From assembly GCA_963691655.1 (NCBI GenBank), contig OY829328.1, positions 34,987,890-35,051,889 on the forward strand: DNA of 64,000 bases, in the 5' to 3' direction. Each line of letters begins with the position of its first letter. Position 1 is the first letter of the stretch. A program made the translations under genes and the position numbers. This document shows positions 1 to 12,000 of this stretch, piece by piece. Source of the DNA: Toxonevra muliebris. Lineage: Eukaryota; Arthropoda; Insecta; Diptera; Pallopteridae. The notes under the pieces were generated by a model, which saw only the letters and a program-made list of their open reading frames with translations, ran no database searches and had not been told where the DNA came from.

Positions 1-2243
1 TCTTCTTTACTTCAATGTTATAAAAATAAAAAATTAATGAATATCTATATTTTACTGTATGTATCGAGATCGACTTCGGTATCGGAATTGGCCAAATTTT
101 TTCAGCATCGGCATCGGTTCAGCAAATAAAAAAAATCGTAGTAGCCCGGACTCTATATGTATAATCATTAAATTTCTGCAGTGAAGAGTTAAACAAATAT
201 GATGGAATATAGCCATTAATTTTGAATATTTATTGCTTCAGACATGTTTTCTTAATTTTAATGTTGTGAACACTGTTTGCAAAACAATGAAGATTACTAG
301 TTATTTAGTAAATAATCTCATGTGTGATTGTCAAACTTATTTTGATCACTTTCCTTTCAAAACCGAAATGAATGTTGAAGAACGAAGCCGTAACTGAAAC
401 AGAAACACTTGAGAAACCGAAACCGGAACATTATATTGATTTGGTTTCATTTCTTGAAAAATATTTTCTTTTTGGTTGAGCAAAAACATAAAAATCAAAT
501 AATGATTTTTATACCAGATCGTAAACACAAAAACATAGAGGTAAGCCAAAAAAAAAAAAATCTTTACTGGCTTCAACAAAGCATGCATGCAGCCCGTATC
601 ATTTTGGTGTACTCAACTATGCTCTCAGACGTATGGAACAACCTAATTTTTTCCATTTTTCTAAAATAATCATTATTTTCGATCTCTGGCATAATAAAAA
701 TAATTGAATTGAGACTTGAAAATAGTAGAAAATTCAATAAGATCCAGTGTTTGGTATCAAAATCTTGTACATAAAATCAACATAATTATGTACTTAAATT
801 TTCGATAAAATGGGCTCAAATATACTGTTACCTTTTGTGGCGATGAGACTAAAACAAGACGCAAATATCCCTATTCTTCTTAGCCCGCATGGCCTAATCC
901 CTAACACTTAATTTCGCAATCATCCAATGTCTTTCCCTGAAATTCTGCTCAGAAACTAGTAAAGGAAACCAGTTACATTTAAGTTTTATTAATTCGTAAT
1001 TTATTGATGCAATTGTAATTTTTTTTTTTTTGCGAATATTACAAATTCATTTCATTGTAATTATGTTTCGTTTTTAAAATTAATTTCTTAAATAATTTTT
1101 GAAATATAATTTGAATTGCCATAAACATTACATGGTTCATATTCGTATGATTATGCAATTATTAAACGTAGTAACTCGTAGTAAATGTTAACAATACTCG
1201 TGTTCAGATTTATTTTTGAATATGGTATTAACGCTTTTTTGTTTGAAGTGAAATAAATGTATATTTTCTTTTACTTATGGTGGGGTGGTGGTAAAGGACA
1301 GAGGGCATTTGAAATTATCTTGTATGTATGTGTGTAGATGATGTTTTTGCTGTGCATATATTTCATTTAATACTATTTATTAAATTTTTTTTTCAAACAA
1401 CTTGGAAATATTGAATTAATGTTTAATTTTCTATTATTTACCACTTCTTATTTTTTTCTTGTTTCTTTTGTTAACTACTAATAATCAAAATTCGTTCTTT
1501 TCTACTTTTTAATTATTTCAAAATTTGCAACATGATAATCATTTTTAAGTATTATGTGGTGTTTTTTCTAATTTATTTCATTCTTTTATTCCAATGAATA
1601 AATACAAATTGTTAATTAATTTAAAACTGTCGTTCGTTTCCAAATATTTAAATTTAATGAGCTTTGAATTCTAGACCACTCAAAATAGTTCGCTTCATTC
1701 TTGGTACTGAGAAATGGTAAAAATGTTTCCACTTCCATATATCTAAGAAGCAAAATCAATGAACACACATTCTTTTTATAACAAATTACCTATTAATTTC
1801 AATTATTTTTTAGTTTTTGTTTTGTTATAAACATCAAAACGTTTGAAAAACAAATCATCTTGTTAGATTGTCATTTTCAAAAATAGTAAATCGAAATACA
1901 GTGTATACACAAGGGTTAATGCATAAGTTTTTTGGTTTAAATGCACATAAATAAGTATGTACATAAGTCTGCAAGATTTTAGATGGTTGAGAAAACGGAG
2001 TGGGTATCTATGTATTTGTAAGCGTTGAATCTGTTAGCAGAATGTTTCTATTACGGCAAGATTCCAAGAAATCTAAACATAAAAGCGAAAATTCAACTCT
2101 TTTTAAAATTGATAATTTTACAATTCGAGCACAAAAAAAAAAAAAAATTAAATCATTTATTTATAAGAAAGTTTTTAATTTATTTCAATCCAAACTTCTC
2201 TTCTTTCAGATATAACAAATTGAAATTAATACATACATATATA
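1..2243. other. Intergenic, no gene recognised
   Basis: AT-rich DNA with no supported gene. Positions 61-115 contain degenerate ATCGG(C/T)ATCGG-like steps and 405-430 GAAACCG repeats, both typical of decayed repeats. Small open frames here are chance. Confidence 0.6.
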
Positions 2244-2492
2244 CTAGACTGCTTCGAATATTTCGTGTAGCACGATTTTCTTGCGGCTATTTGGGTAGAG
2301 AAAAAAATATTACACTTTTATTGAACGAAATCTATGTGTTATTTATATGAGAAACATAAAAACCCGATGAGCGACCTCTAAACATTGCATCTCTGAGCCT
2401 GTGCTTCGTGAAATTTATTTTTACAACATAAACTGATATTTTAGACAGAAGGCGGGAAAAACTCGCTCTACACGAAAAATTCGAAGCAGTCT
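2244..2492. mobile_element. Small MITE-like element with about 25-bp inverted ends
   Basis: AGACTGCTTCGAATATTTCG at the left end is repeated in inverted form at the right end (24 of 25 bases alike through GTGTAG). TATAC occurs just outside both ends and may be a target duplication. There is no coding capacity in the 250 bp. Superfamily is not assigned. Confidence 0.55.
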
Positions 2493-2507
2493 TATACAAC
2501 CCAAATT

Positions 2508-4033
2508 CATTTTTCGTCAACATTAATGCAAATTTTCAAAAATATTATTTAAACAATAACAATTAACATGGTTAATTAAAACCCACCAATTTTTTATTAT
2601 TATAATAATAAAAAAGAAGAAACACGAAATATTGCAATTCAAAAGTTTGTATCCACTTTATTAGTTGTACATAAAAAAGTTAATTTAGTACTTTGTTGCA
2701 CAACCTTTTAGTTTAATTACTTCTGCAATGCGGTCTGGCATTGTGTTAACAAGTGTCTGACATAACGATGGGGTAAAGGAGCTCTATATCTCTTTAAACT
2801 TATCTTTTAGTTCCTGTTTAGTTTTTGGAGGACTTTCCCGTAACTCTGACTTCATTTTACCCCCAAGAGTTTCTATGGGCGACAGATCAGGGCTAGAGGA
2901 CGGCCAAGGGATTACGAGGATGTGATTTCTATGTAGCCATGCCATACTTTTTTTTAGAAGTCTAGCACGAAGCACCGTCTTGTTGATAAATATATTCATC
3001 ATCATCCCGTTTCAAACGTTCAATTGACGGCAACAAGTGGGTCTCCATCATCAAAATGTATTTTCCAGTATTCACGGCCTTCCACGAAATGTAAACATCC
3101 CACAATTTGTGCTGACATACATCCCCAAACCATAACTGAAGCTGCATGCTTCACTTTTTGTTGCAGTGCACCTTCATTTCTGTAAGTCTTGACTTCTGGT
3201 TTCTCCTACCGATGGTTCAAATCTTGACTCATCGCTCCATATTATATTATACGAATCCTTTTTTAGTTGATCTTTGTTTGATTTGGCCCATTGAAGTCGG
3301 TTTCTTTTTTGCGTCTTTATTTTTGCCTAGTCAGAAAATATTGTTTATTAATATAAATTTCAGTACAAACTTTTTTAGAAAGTGCATTACTTTGTTAAAG
3401 TTGTAACCTATTGCCAAAACATTTTTTCGGGTGGTTACAGAAATTGTTTTTTTAATTGATTTTGACACAGTTTCGGCTCAATCAGCGTAACTCGAGCAAC
3501 GATTTACTGCACGTTCTAAAAATCTTTGATCGAGTGGAGTTAATAGTTTCGGCCGTCCAGTTCGTGGTGCCACAGCCACAATATTATTTGTTTTATATTT
3601 TAAATACATTTTTTTAATTGTATTTGCAGAAATATCAAGTTCCCTTGCGCACAGGTATGAAAATTGTCTTTCTAAATAATTTTTAATTATCAATTTTCGC
3701 AAAATGGGAGATATATCTTTTCCGCGCGATATTTTACGTATAAACAATTTAAAATTATTTTAATTTAATATTTACCATAATAATTTTTAACGAAAAACTT
3801 ATAAGCATTTATATTAAAATAGATTCAGAGTTGGATTTTTTGTGAAATTGGTTTTTAGTACATACTAATCTCAAAGGTCAAATTTGGGTACAAACTTTTG
3901 AATCGTATTAGTTCTCGTTTTTTCTTCTTAAATTTTATAATAATAAAAAATTGGTAAATTTTAATTAACTATGTTAATTGTTATTGTTTAAATAATATTT
4001 TTGAAAATTTTTTGTTAATGTTGGTGAAAAATG
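2508..4033 (-). mobile_element. Tc1-like transposon with long (about 145 bp) inverted repeats
   Basis: The left arm (2508 to about 2656) and the right arm (about 3884 to 4033) are long inverted copies, sharing for example ATATTATTTAAACAATAACA and CAAAAGTTTGTA. Between them is a dead minus-strand transposase. Exact outer ends are approximate, because a clear TA duplication was not found. Confidence 0.8.
2784..3747 (-). pseudogene. Tc1-family transposase pseudogene (DD34E type)
   Basis: Pieces in order: an N-terminal helix-turn-helix ending in APRTGRPKLL (3747-3478), a VWGCMSAQ-like core, EYIYQQDGASC with the second catalytic Asp (near 2968), and SSSPDLSPIETLGGKMKSEL with the catalytic Glu (near 2870). 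Stops and frameshifts separate the pieces, so it is inactive. Confidence 0.85.
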
Positions 4034-4167
4034 CAGCAGCTGTAAAAGATTGAATTTGAAAATTAGTGAAATTTTTCACTAACTTTTGAATTTTGGAGCA
4101 ATCATTTCTTCGTTTTTATTATTTTTTATGGAAAATTTTTTTTAAGTATCGTTAACAACAAGATTTT

Positions 4168-4205
4168 TAATGTACTACATACTACTTAATGTACTACATA
4201 CTACA
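4168..4205. repeat. Tandem duplication of an 18-20 bp unit
   Basis: TAATGTACTACATACTAC occurs twice in direct tandem, separated by about two bases. It is short, probably slippage. Confidence 0.8.
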
Positions 4206-5908
4206 GTACTCGATTAACTCGTGAAAATTGCTTAATTTCTCCGTACCCAACTAGACATAACCCCTTAATTGTATTCTCTTTTTTTGGGCTGAATACCATC
4301 GTAGTTAGAGCCTAGTTTCTAAGTTTATTTATAGAATTGATTTTTGTAAATAAATAAATAATTATAATAATAATGTATTCTATTTAAATGAATATAACTT
4401 GGGTTCATTGAAACTTTTTTTCTCCAACTTTGTTTTAAAATTCTGTACCTAATAAAAGTAGTCGGAGACAAGTTCTCTACAACTTGGGCCTCTCCATGCC
4501 ATTCATAGAATTGCCTTCTTACTGGTTCTCTCTATAATTAAGTGTAATATAAACAAATTTAGATCAACTTTAACACATTTCCATCGCTGCAACATTTTTT
4601 TTATCTCCTACTAAACTACAAACTTTACCATAGCTTGTGGCCGGTCTAACCAATCCTCCAGCCAAAAATCATTGGTAGTAAGATTTTCTGTTAATCTTAT
4701 GTACACGATACCTTAGTACTCATTCTTAATGTTGGTTTCTCATCTAAAGTGAGACTTACTTATTTGACTGTATGTTTGGGTTCGACGGTTATTATTGTCA
4801 ATTTCAGGTTCTATGGCTGCCTTTTACATTTGCGAAGATGTTGATTGTATTAAATAATAAATACACATTAAAGTTGTAGTTCTTGTCGATTAAATATAAA
4901 ATTGCAATTTTATCAATTCAAATGATTAAGTTGTTATATCACTCAGGCGTGTTAAAAAATAAGGCTTTATTAAAGAATTTTTTGCGCAATCAGAGTAAAG
5001 TTTTGAGGGTTTATTTTTCATATATTAAGGTATACAAAAATATTTGTCATTTTGATTTACAATACAAAATAGCGTCGTGATAACGTATTTTTATCGAGAA
5101 GGTAAGTGTTATGCAGGGTAGCAATGTCCAGACGGCATCTACAGCAATACAAACAATTTTCTGTTTTCTATATATAAGTTTTTTTTGGCGATTACGTGAG
5201 ATTATAAAAAATATTGTTTTTTATGAATTTGTCATTTTTTATATGAAAAAATTTCATAATCATTTCATAACCGAAGTTATGCTTTCTATATTTTTGCATT
5301 GAAATGAAATCAAATATAAATACATTACATTTTTGTTATTATAAATGTCATTAACCCTTTGTGATAACTGCATATTTTAACGAAACAAAACTATGAAAAT
5401 ATACTTTAATACTTGAAAAATATCATAGCAAATGGAAGCGGTTATAAAAATATTCGTTTTTTTTTAATGTAATTAGTTTTGCTTTTAAACTTCTGGTTTT
5501 TAGATTTTATTAGTTTAAACATTTATTTTCTGAATTTGTATTTTATTTTAAATTACACACATAATATTATCAGTAATTGAATTGTTCATAAAATATGATT
5601 GGCACTTAATTAGATAAAAATATATTTATATATATTATACATTGGGAATACTTTGATTTAATAATAAAGAAATATGTATAAGTCTAAAAATAAATATGTA
5701 TATATATATATAGAGTATAAAGAATATAAAAACAATTTAAATTTAAAAATATTTTTTTTTTTAAAGAATAGAATTTCACAAACAACTAAAAAAGGCGATG
5801 CAATTGCACATAAATAAGAATGTGTATAAAATTAAAGAAAAAAGTTGTAAAAATATAAAAATTGCATTTCAAATTCATTATCATTGAATTGATTTTTTTG
5901 TTTCTTTG

Positions 5909-5925
5909 TTTTTTATTTTTAGTTC
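5909..5925 (-). terminator. Candidate CARMIL polyadenylation signal
   Basis: On the minus strand AATAAA occurs about 25-35 bases after the TAG of exon 24. Similar hexamers recur further down in this AT-rich flank, so the site actually used is uncertain. Confidence 0.35.
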
Positions 5926-5944
5926 ATTGCAGCCTGAGTGAACA

Positions 5945-6034
5945 CTATAAATCAACAACATCCTCTTTCGTATATTGTGTATCTCTAAAGGTGCGACGTA
6001 TTGAGGAGCGTTGTAGGCCTTCAACTAATGTCTC
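5945..6034 (-). CDS. CARMIL: CARMIL exon 24 (C-terminus)
   Basis: 29 codons plus TAG, encoding [20 protein letters not shown] and YTKEDVVDL. Only this frame is open after the TTTTAG acceptor, and it needs a phase-0 donor, which the end of exon 23 provides. The sequence is clearly more complex than the surrounding DNA, and AATAAA lies about 30 bp beyond the stop. I infer it is the true C-terminus. Confidence 0.8.
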   Translation of the reverse strand, partial: ETLVEGLQRSSIRRTFRDTQYTKEDVVDL

Positions 6035-9000
6035 CTAAAAGTAATGTAATTATGTAGAGGAGAATTAAAGTAAAACATATTTATATTACAATTTAAAAAA
6101 TGTACAATACAAAAAAAAAAAACTGATATTAGCATGAGGGAAGCAGCACAAACAAACACAAACATGCATTTATATGAGAACAGTAGAAACAAATTAATAA
6201 TAAAAAAAAAAAATGTTTTACAAATGAGTAATAGTTTGTTTCAACTGAGTTGATATTTCTACTTAAAGTCATTTAATGCAAACCAATGATTGTGTTTGGA
6301 AAAGCTTGATAAATTATTATTACCACAATTATAAATATCAACTTATTTGAAACTAACTACAATTTAATGAAATTAAAGCTTATGTTTGTAAGTCACACAT
6401 TACATTAGGTACATTCAAATTGATGAATATATTATTTTCATTACAATATTCTTTAAAATTATAAACGGAATTCACAAATACACAACTTAAAGCAAATTTT
6501 GAAAGCATGAAAAGCTACGTTTCGAAAGAGTAAAATGCCAAAGCGCCTCATGAGACAAAGAAAAGCACCCAATATTAACTGATTTTCCATTTGCATAAGT
6601 CTTTATTCCAAACACGAGAGATAGGGTCATGAAGCCACTTTGGTTGGTTGAATAGCAATTCGATTAAGCACAGCACAAACAAAATGTGCATTATGAAAAA
6701 AACATATACGCACGCGTTGAAGCATTTAGTAAAAATTTCGTTTTTCAAACCTCGAAAAGTGTGGAAATTTCTTTGCCAGCAACGATGCGTTTAGTGCTAC
6801 CACCAACAACAGGGCTACTACTGCCACCAATATCACTGTTGCTGTTACTATTGTTAGAGACACTGCTGCCGTTACTGCTACGCTTCTCATTGAATATGAA
6901 ATGTGTTGTGTTGCTGCTGTTGTTGGTACTGCCGACGCTACCATTTCGTATGTTGATAATTTCATTACTAATCGTACTCGCACTACTGTTACCATTTTCT
7001 GTTATAATCGTTTTGGTAAGTTGGGTCTCATTAGTTTCACTACTATTCGTTGTGCTACTAGTGCTGCTAGTGCTAAATACTTTTGTGCTGCGATGTGCAT
7101 TTAATACTGTTGCTATTGCTGAAGTCGTCGATGTTGCGGTTGTTGAATTGGTGTCATTCGTAATGCTTGTAGTGGACGCCGTTTTTGAACTCATTGATCC
7201 TGTTGATGTTAGCAATGATCTTGGCAAAACTTGTGGTTTCATGGGTAAATCTGTTTTTTTTTTTTGTTTTTTTGTTTTTAACAAAAAATAAAAATGTAAC
7301 GAAATAAAAAAATAATAATACAACAAAAATATAAAAATATACATATAAGCAAATCAAGTGCAAAATCGGCATGCAATCATTACGAATAAATAAAAAACAA
7401 TTCTATGATATAAGTAGTTATTAATATCTAAAAATGTAATCATATTATTTGGATTGAAACATTTAAACTTGCAAATCCAACATATACTCCCAAAAAACAT
7501 CTTCACTAAATTAAAATTAACAATTTGATAATTTCGAAATGAAATTGAATACTTCCCGAAATCAAATTGATACTTTTTAATTTAAGTTGGTGGTTTCTGA
7601 TTTCAAATTTTAACCATTGACGTTTTTCGAATTCAATTGAGCTATTCCGAATCTAAATTGAGACATTCTAAAATAAATTTGGATATCCCGAACTGAGATA
7701 TTTTGAAATGAATTTAATATTTCGAATCCAAATTAATACATCCTGAAATTAATTTAACTACTCCAAATTAAAATTGAACTTTTCTGAATTAAAAAAAATC
7801 GACCTGAATTTGAATTGACTACTCCGAATTCGACTATTCTTAAGTCATATTCCCCTTTTTTTATTCAACTATTTTTTATCCAAATTCAATCGGAAATTTA
7901 TATAGTTATTTTTATATCCTAAAAATTTCCGAGCTGTTCTCATACCATATTAGAAACCACGCATATTTAGGAGTCAACAAGAAGCTCTTATCTCATTCCT
8001 TGCAGACATATGTTCTGTTGGGAAATATTGAAAATTTCGAAAATATTTGTGTGTTGAAAATGTCAATTCTAGAAAAATGAATTTGAGCAAAATTTAAAGC
8101 AGTTAAATTGTTTGTGTTGTTAGCAGCTAGAGATTGTTTCAAAGGAATCAGTTAATTAACTGAAAAATATAAGAAGTGAGCAAAGCAACCACTATTAAAA
8201 CGATTGACCAATTTGTTTAAAATTAACTATCAGCAAAATGTCAGAATATAATTTAAGCACAACAGACTTGCAATGTTTGTTTTCAAAACTTTCATTCGGA
8301 ACTTTCAATAATGCTTTGGAGAATATGGATTTCTATACAGCACTTATTGACTCGAATGCCATTAGTGAAATTATTTCGATTTCAGAAAACGTAAACACAC
8401 TTTCTATGCATTTACCTGACAATGAGTTCGATGATGATTACGATCCTGCAGTAGATGAGGAATTTCGCAAAAAAGAAATACTAATAAAAACCATAGCATC
8501 ACCACAATTTCGTACCGTATTTATGCTATTTCTAACCGCTCTACAATCGGCACAACTTGGTCCTATAATTGCGCAATTTAATATGCCAGTAGATGCTGTA
8601 GTTGCTGCGTATTCTGGAGATGTGGAAGAGTTTTTGAAAGTTTTGGAAAGAAAGTGATAACACAAAAATTTATGGCATTTGCATTAAAATTCCGTTGGCT
8701 AAGTCTTTTCGAGCCTTTATACATATTTTATATTGTGCTTTTGATTAAAAACAAAATGTTACCAAATAAAAGAAATGTCAAACTAATGTTAAAACTAATT
8801 TTAAAGCCCTGTTTTCAAATTTACAAATAATAATAGGTTGACTGCTGTATAGACTATATCTACTAAAGTAAGCTATAGTAGTTTCACATATCTAAATAAC
8901 TATTGGATAATTTCACATTTAATTTGCAAATCCTCACCTAAGCGATTGAGACCAGCTGCAAGTTCGCGTACAGATTTCTTTTCTAAAGCAGCACCTACAA

Positions 9001-12000
9001 TTATGATATTTGTTTTACTCATTAGTAACAGTTTAAAAATGAACATTATATTGAAAAATACTTACCAGGTGTTATGCCAACAATACTGCCACCGCCACTA
9101 CCGCCCGCGGCAATTGCAATACCTGGTGTAATGCCGACAATAGAGCCACCTGTGCTCTGACCAAAGGGCACAACTTCACAATCTAAATATATTGAGGCAT
9201 TGAATGAATAGAATATTTTTTTATTTAAACTTCTTATATTTGCCACTAACCTTCGTCCAGTTTTTCTGGTGTCGTCTTGCTTGAATCACTGCCAGCATAA
9301 TCAGATGCACAGCCTACGTTCGCTTTTGGCTCATTACCCACAACAGACCAAGGGCGTGGTTTTTGCAATACAATCGGTGTACGTAAGATACCATTGCCCG
9401 TCTTAATAATAACACTATCACCGCCAGTGTGACTTTTAATCGAATCGCTACTGGGCGAGCGCATTTTATCATCACGACCTGGCGCTTTGAGCAAACTGTT
9501 ACCATCATCACCAGCTCCACCTTCAGTGCGCATTTTTACCAATGGCGACTTGCGGCCAACTAAGGGTGAGTACTTTTCTAAATTATCGGTGGAACGCGAA
9601 CGTGTAGCCCAGGAGACACCTAATATAATGTTTAAATAAAATGGCGGTATTAGACGTTTAAATATAAGTAAAAAAAAAAATACAATTGACATGAACAAAT
9701 ACATCAATGCAATCCTCACCTTTCAACAACGGCGAACTGCGATCAAATTTAATTGGTTTACGCTCCTCCAAAATGGGTGTTGTCTCCTCAGAGGTCATAT
9801 GACCATTACCATCACGACTCATCGTTGGGCTATCGACAAATGATAAAGAACTGCATTCTTCCGAAGTGGGTGACACCAGCGGTGTTAGCGTAGTAGGTGT
9901 CACCGAACCTGGTCTGAAGAATTGCTCTAAACCTTCGCCAATTTCGCGCGTGGTAACGCCAACGCTACCATCTGTGCCCACTAGGGGTCGTGTGGGTGCA
10001 CGTGTTTTGGCACGCTTTGGACGCCCCTTGACTAAATGCTGCAATTGGAATGAGGCGCTGGGCAATTCCGTTATCGAATCGCAACATTCATCACCGCCAT
10101 TATCATCCATGCCACCGACACCACTGCCACCAATACCACTAGCACCAGTACCATTTGAATTGCGTGGTGACATTTGCGACGACGAACGATGCGAAGATGG
10201 CGATTCAAGCAGATCGGGAATGTGTCCTAAACTTAGATTTTCGACGACCGATTGGGGACGCACTTTACGTGCAATCGAGCGCCGTTTGGTGGGTAGATGC
10301 GGTGTGGCCTAGGAAATAAGGAAAAACAAATCAAATTACATTAGTATATGCAAGAAATATTTAAAATATATTTAAGTAAATATAAGCAAAAAGCAAATTC
10401 AATAAGAAAGAAATGCTAAACAAAAAATTATAAAGCAGAAAATTTTGAGCCATGATTTGATAAGGCATGAATTAGTTAGTTACACTACAATTTTTATTTT
10501 CTAGTAATACATATATGGAATAAGCATACAAAATCCCGATTAAATATTTATTAGATAGTGTGCGTATATTGTACTGGTACCATTAGGACTATTGTACATT
10601 TCATTCAAATGTATGCTTTTAAGATCATACATATTTTACTTTACACAATCATCTAAAAATTAAAAATGTCTACAAAAAAGTTGAAATTAAAAGTAAAAGT
10701 CCCAGCAAAAAATGTTTGCCTCAATTCAAAAAGAAACAGTTCCAGCAATGAATTTTTAAGATTTAATTTTGGACTTCAGTACTGAATCCATTCCAGGTTT
10801 TAGCTCAAATAGAAACAACTTTGGATTCTAATATCAAAGCATTTTGATGAATGCTGCAACTGTTCCCTTTCTTCCCACGAAATAAATTTAATGCTGAGGA
10901 TAGAAATTATGCAATACACCTAAATATGAAAAATTATATATATGCATTTTGAAAGAGTGACAGCAACTACTTACAAGGTTCAGATATTCCAATTTCTGTT
11001 TAAATATGTTTGTTTCATTTGATTTTTGTGATTTGATTTGTACAAAATTTTGGCGAATGAGGTGAATTATTTAAATATTTGTATTTTGTATTGTATTTTA
11101 TTATTTGTTTGCGATTGATTGATATTGATTTGATCAATTGATAGCATGATGGAGAGAGAGAGAAAGGAATTGGGAAGACATAAAACACAAATGATTTAAT
11201 TTCTTTTTGGTTTTTTGAAAATCTAATGAATGTAACAATGTGTTCTTATTAGTTGTGTGTAAAAATGTGCTAGAACGTGTTGTTGTACTCGCCCACATAC
11301 ATACATATATGTTTAAGTGTGCGTGTGTGTATATGAAAGTGTAAAACTATTGCAACTATTGTATATTTATAAGGATCTGTTTTATATATTTTTACTATTT
11401 TTTTTTTAATAAATTTAGATTTATTCTTTTATTATATATAGGAAGTATATAGCTTTCCAATTATTTTTCTTTTAATATATAATTTATTATGATGGATAAT
11501 GATTTATGTAATTCAAACATTTGCTCTAGAATAAGTAAATAGTATTTGTTTTTAATTATATTTGAATTTGAAATGAAATTGAACTTTGAGTTTTTTTCTA
11601 TTGCATCCACTTTGGTGGTGGCATCATATAACTTACAGTGGGCGATTCTAATCCTAATTTTGGTAGTATAGATCCCCTGCCCGGTCGTAAGATCATACCA
11701 TCGGTGTCCTGAAACACAAAAAAAAAAATTCAATATTAATAATTATTATAATTTAGTTTATTTAAAATAAGAAAGCAAATATAAAATTATGAGTAAATAA
11801 ATATCTCTTAGGCAGGGACATAAGAGTTATAACCAATATTTGAAAAAATCACTAAATAATTATTAAATAATATTTTTTTTTAAATTTGTTGCTAATAATT
11901 CTTTTAAATTACCAATAATTTTTTAGTCTTTCACAACCATTATAACGAAAAAAGTATTTTTTTGGTTATTCATAATTGTTATAAAAAAGAAAATATTTTT

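Larger units (their letters stand above)
4034..5944. other. 3' flank of CARMIL, no gene recognised
   Basis: AT-rich sequence that probably includes the CARMIL 3' UTR at its upper end. Several AATAAA hexamers lie on the minus strand. No protein or RNA gene is supported. Confidence 0.5.

Noticed and set aside
6686..7291. 201-codon plus-strand frame rich in Leu and Val
   Set aside because: It is the exact antisense of CARMIL exon 23; Ser/Thr/Asn codons read backwards give Leu/Val runs. No start context or homology.
9866..10312. 148-codon plus-strand frame
   Set aside because: Antisense shadow of CARMIL exon 19, which has clear CPI and CSI motifs on the other strand.
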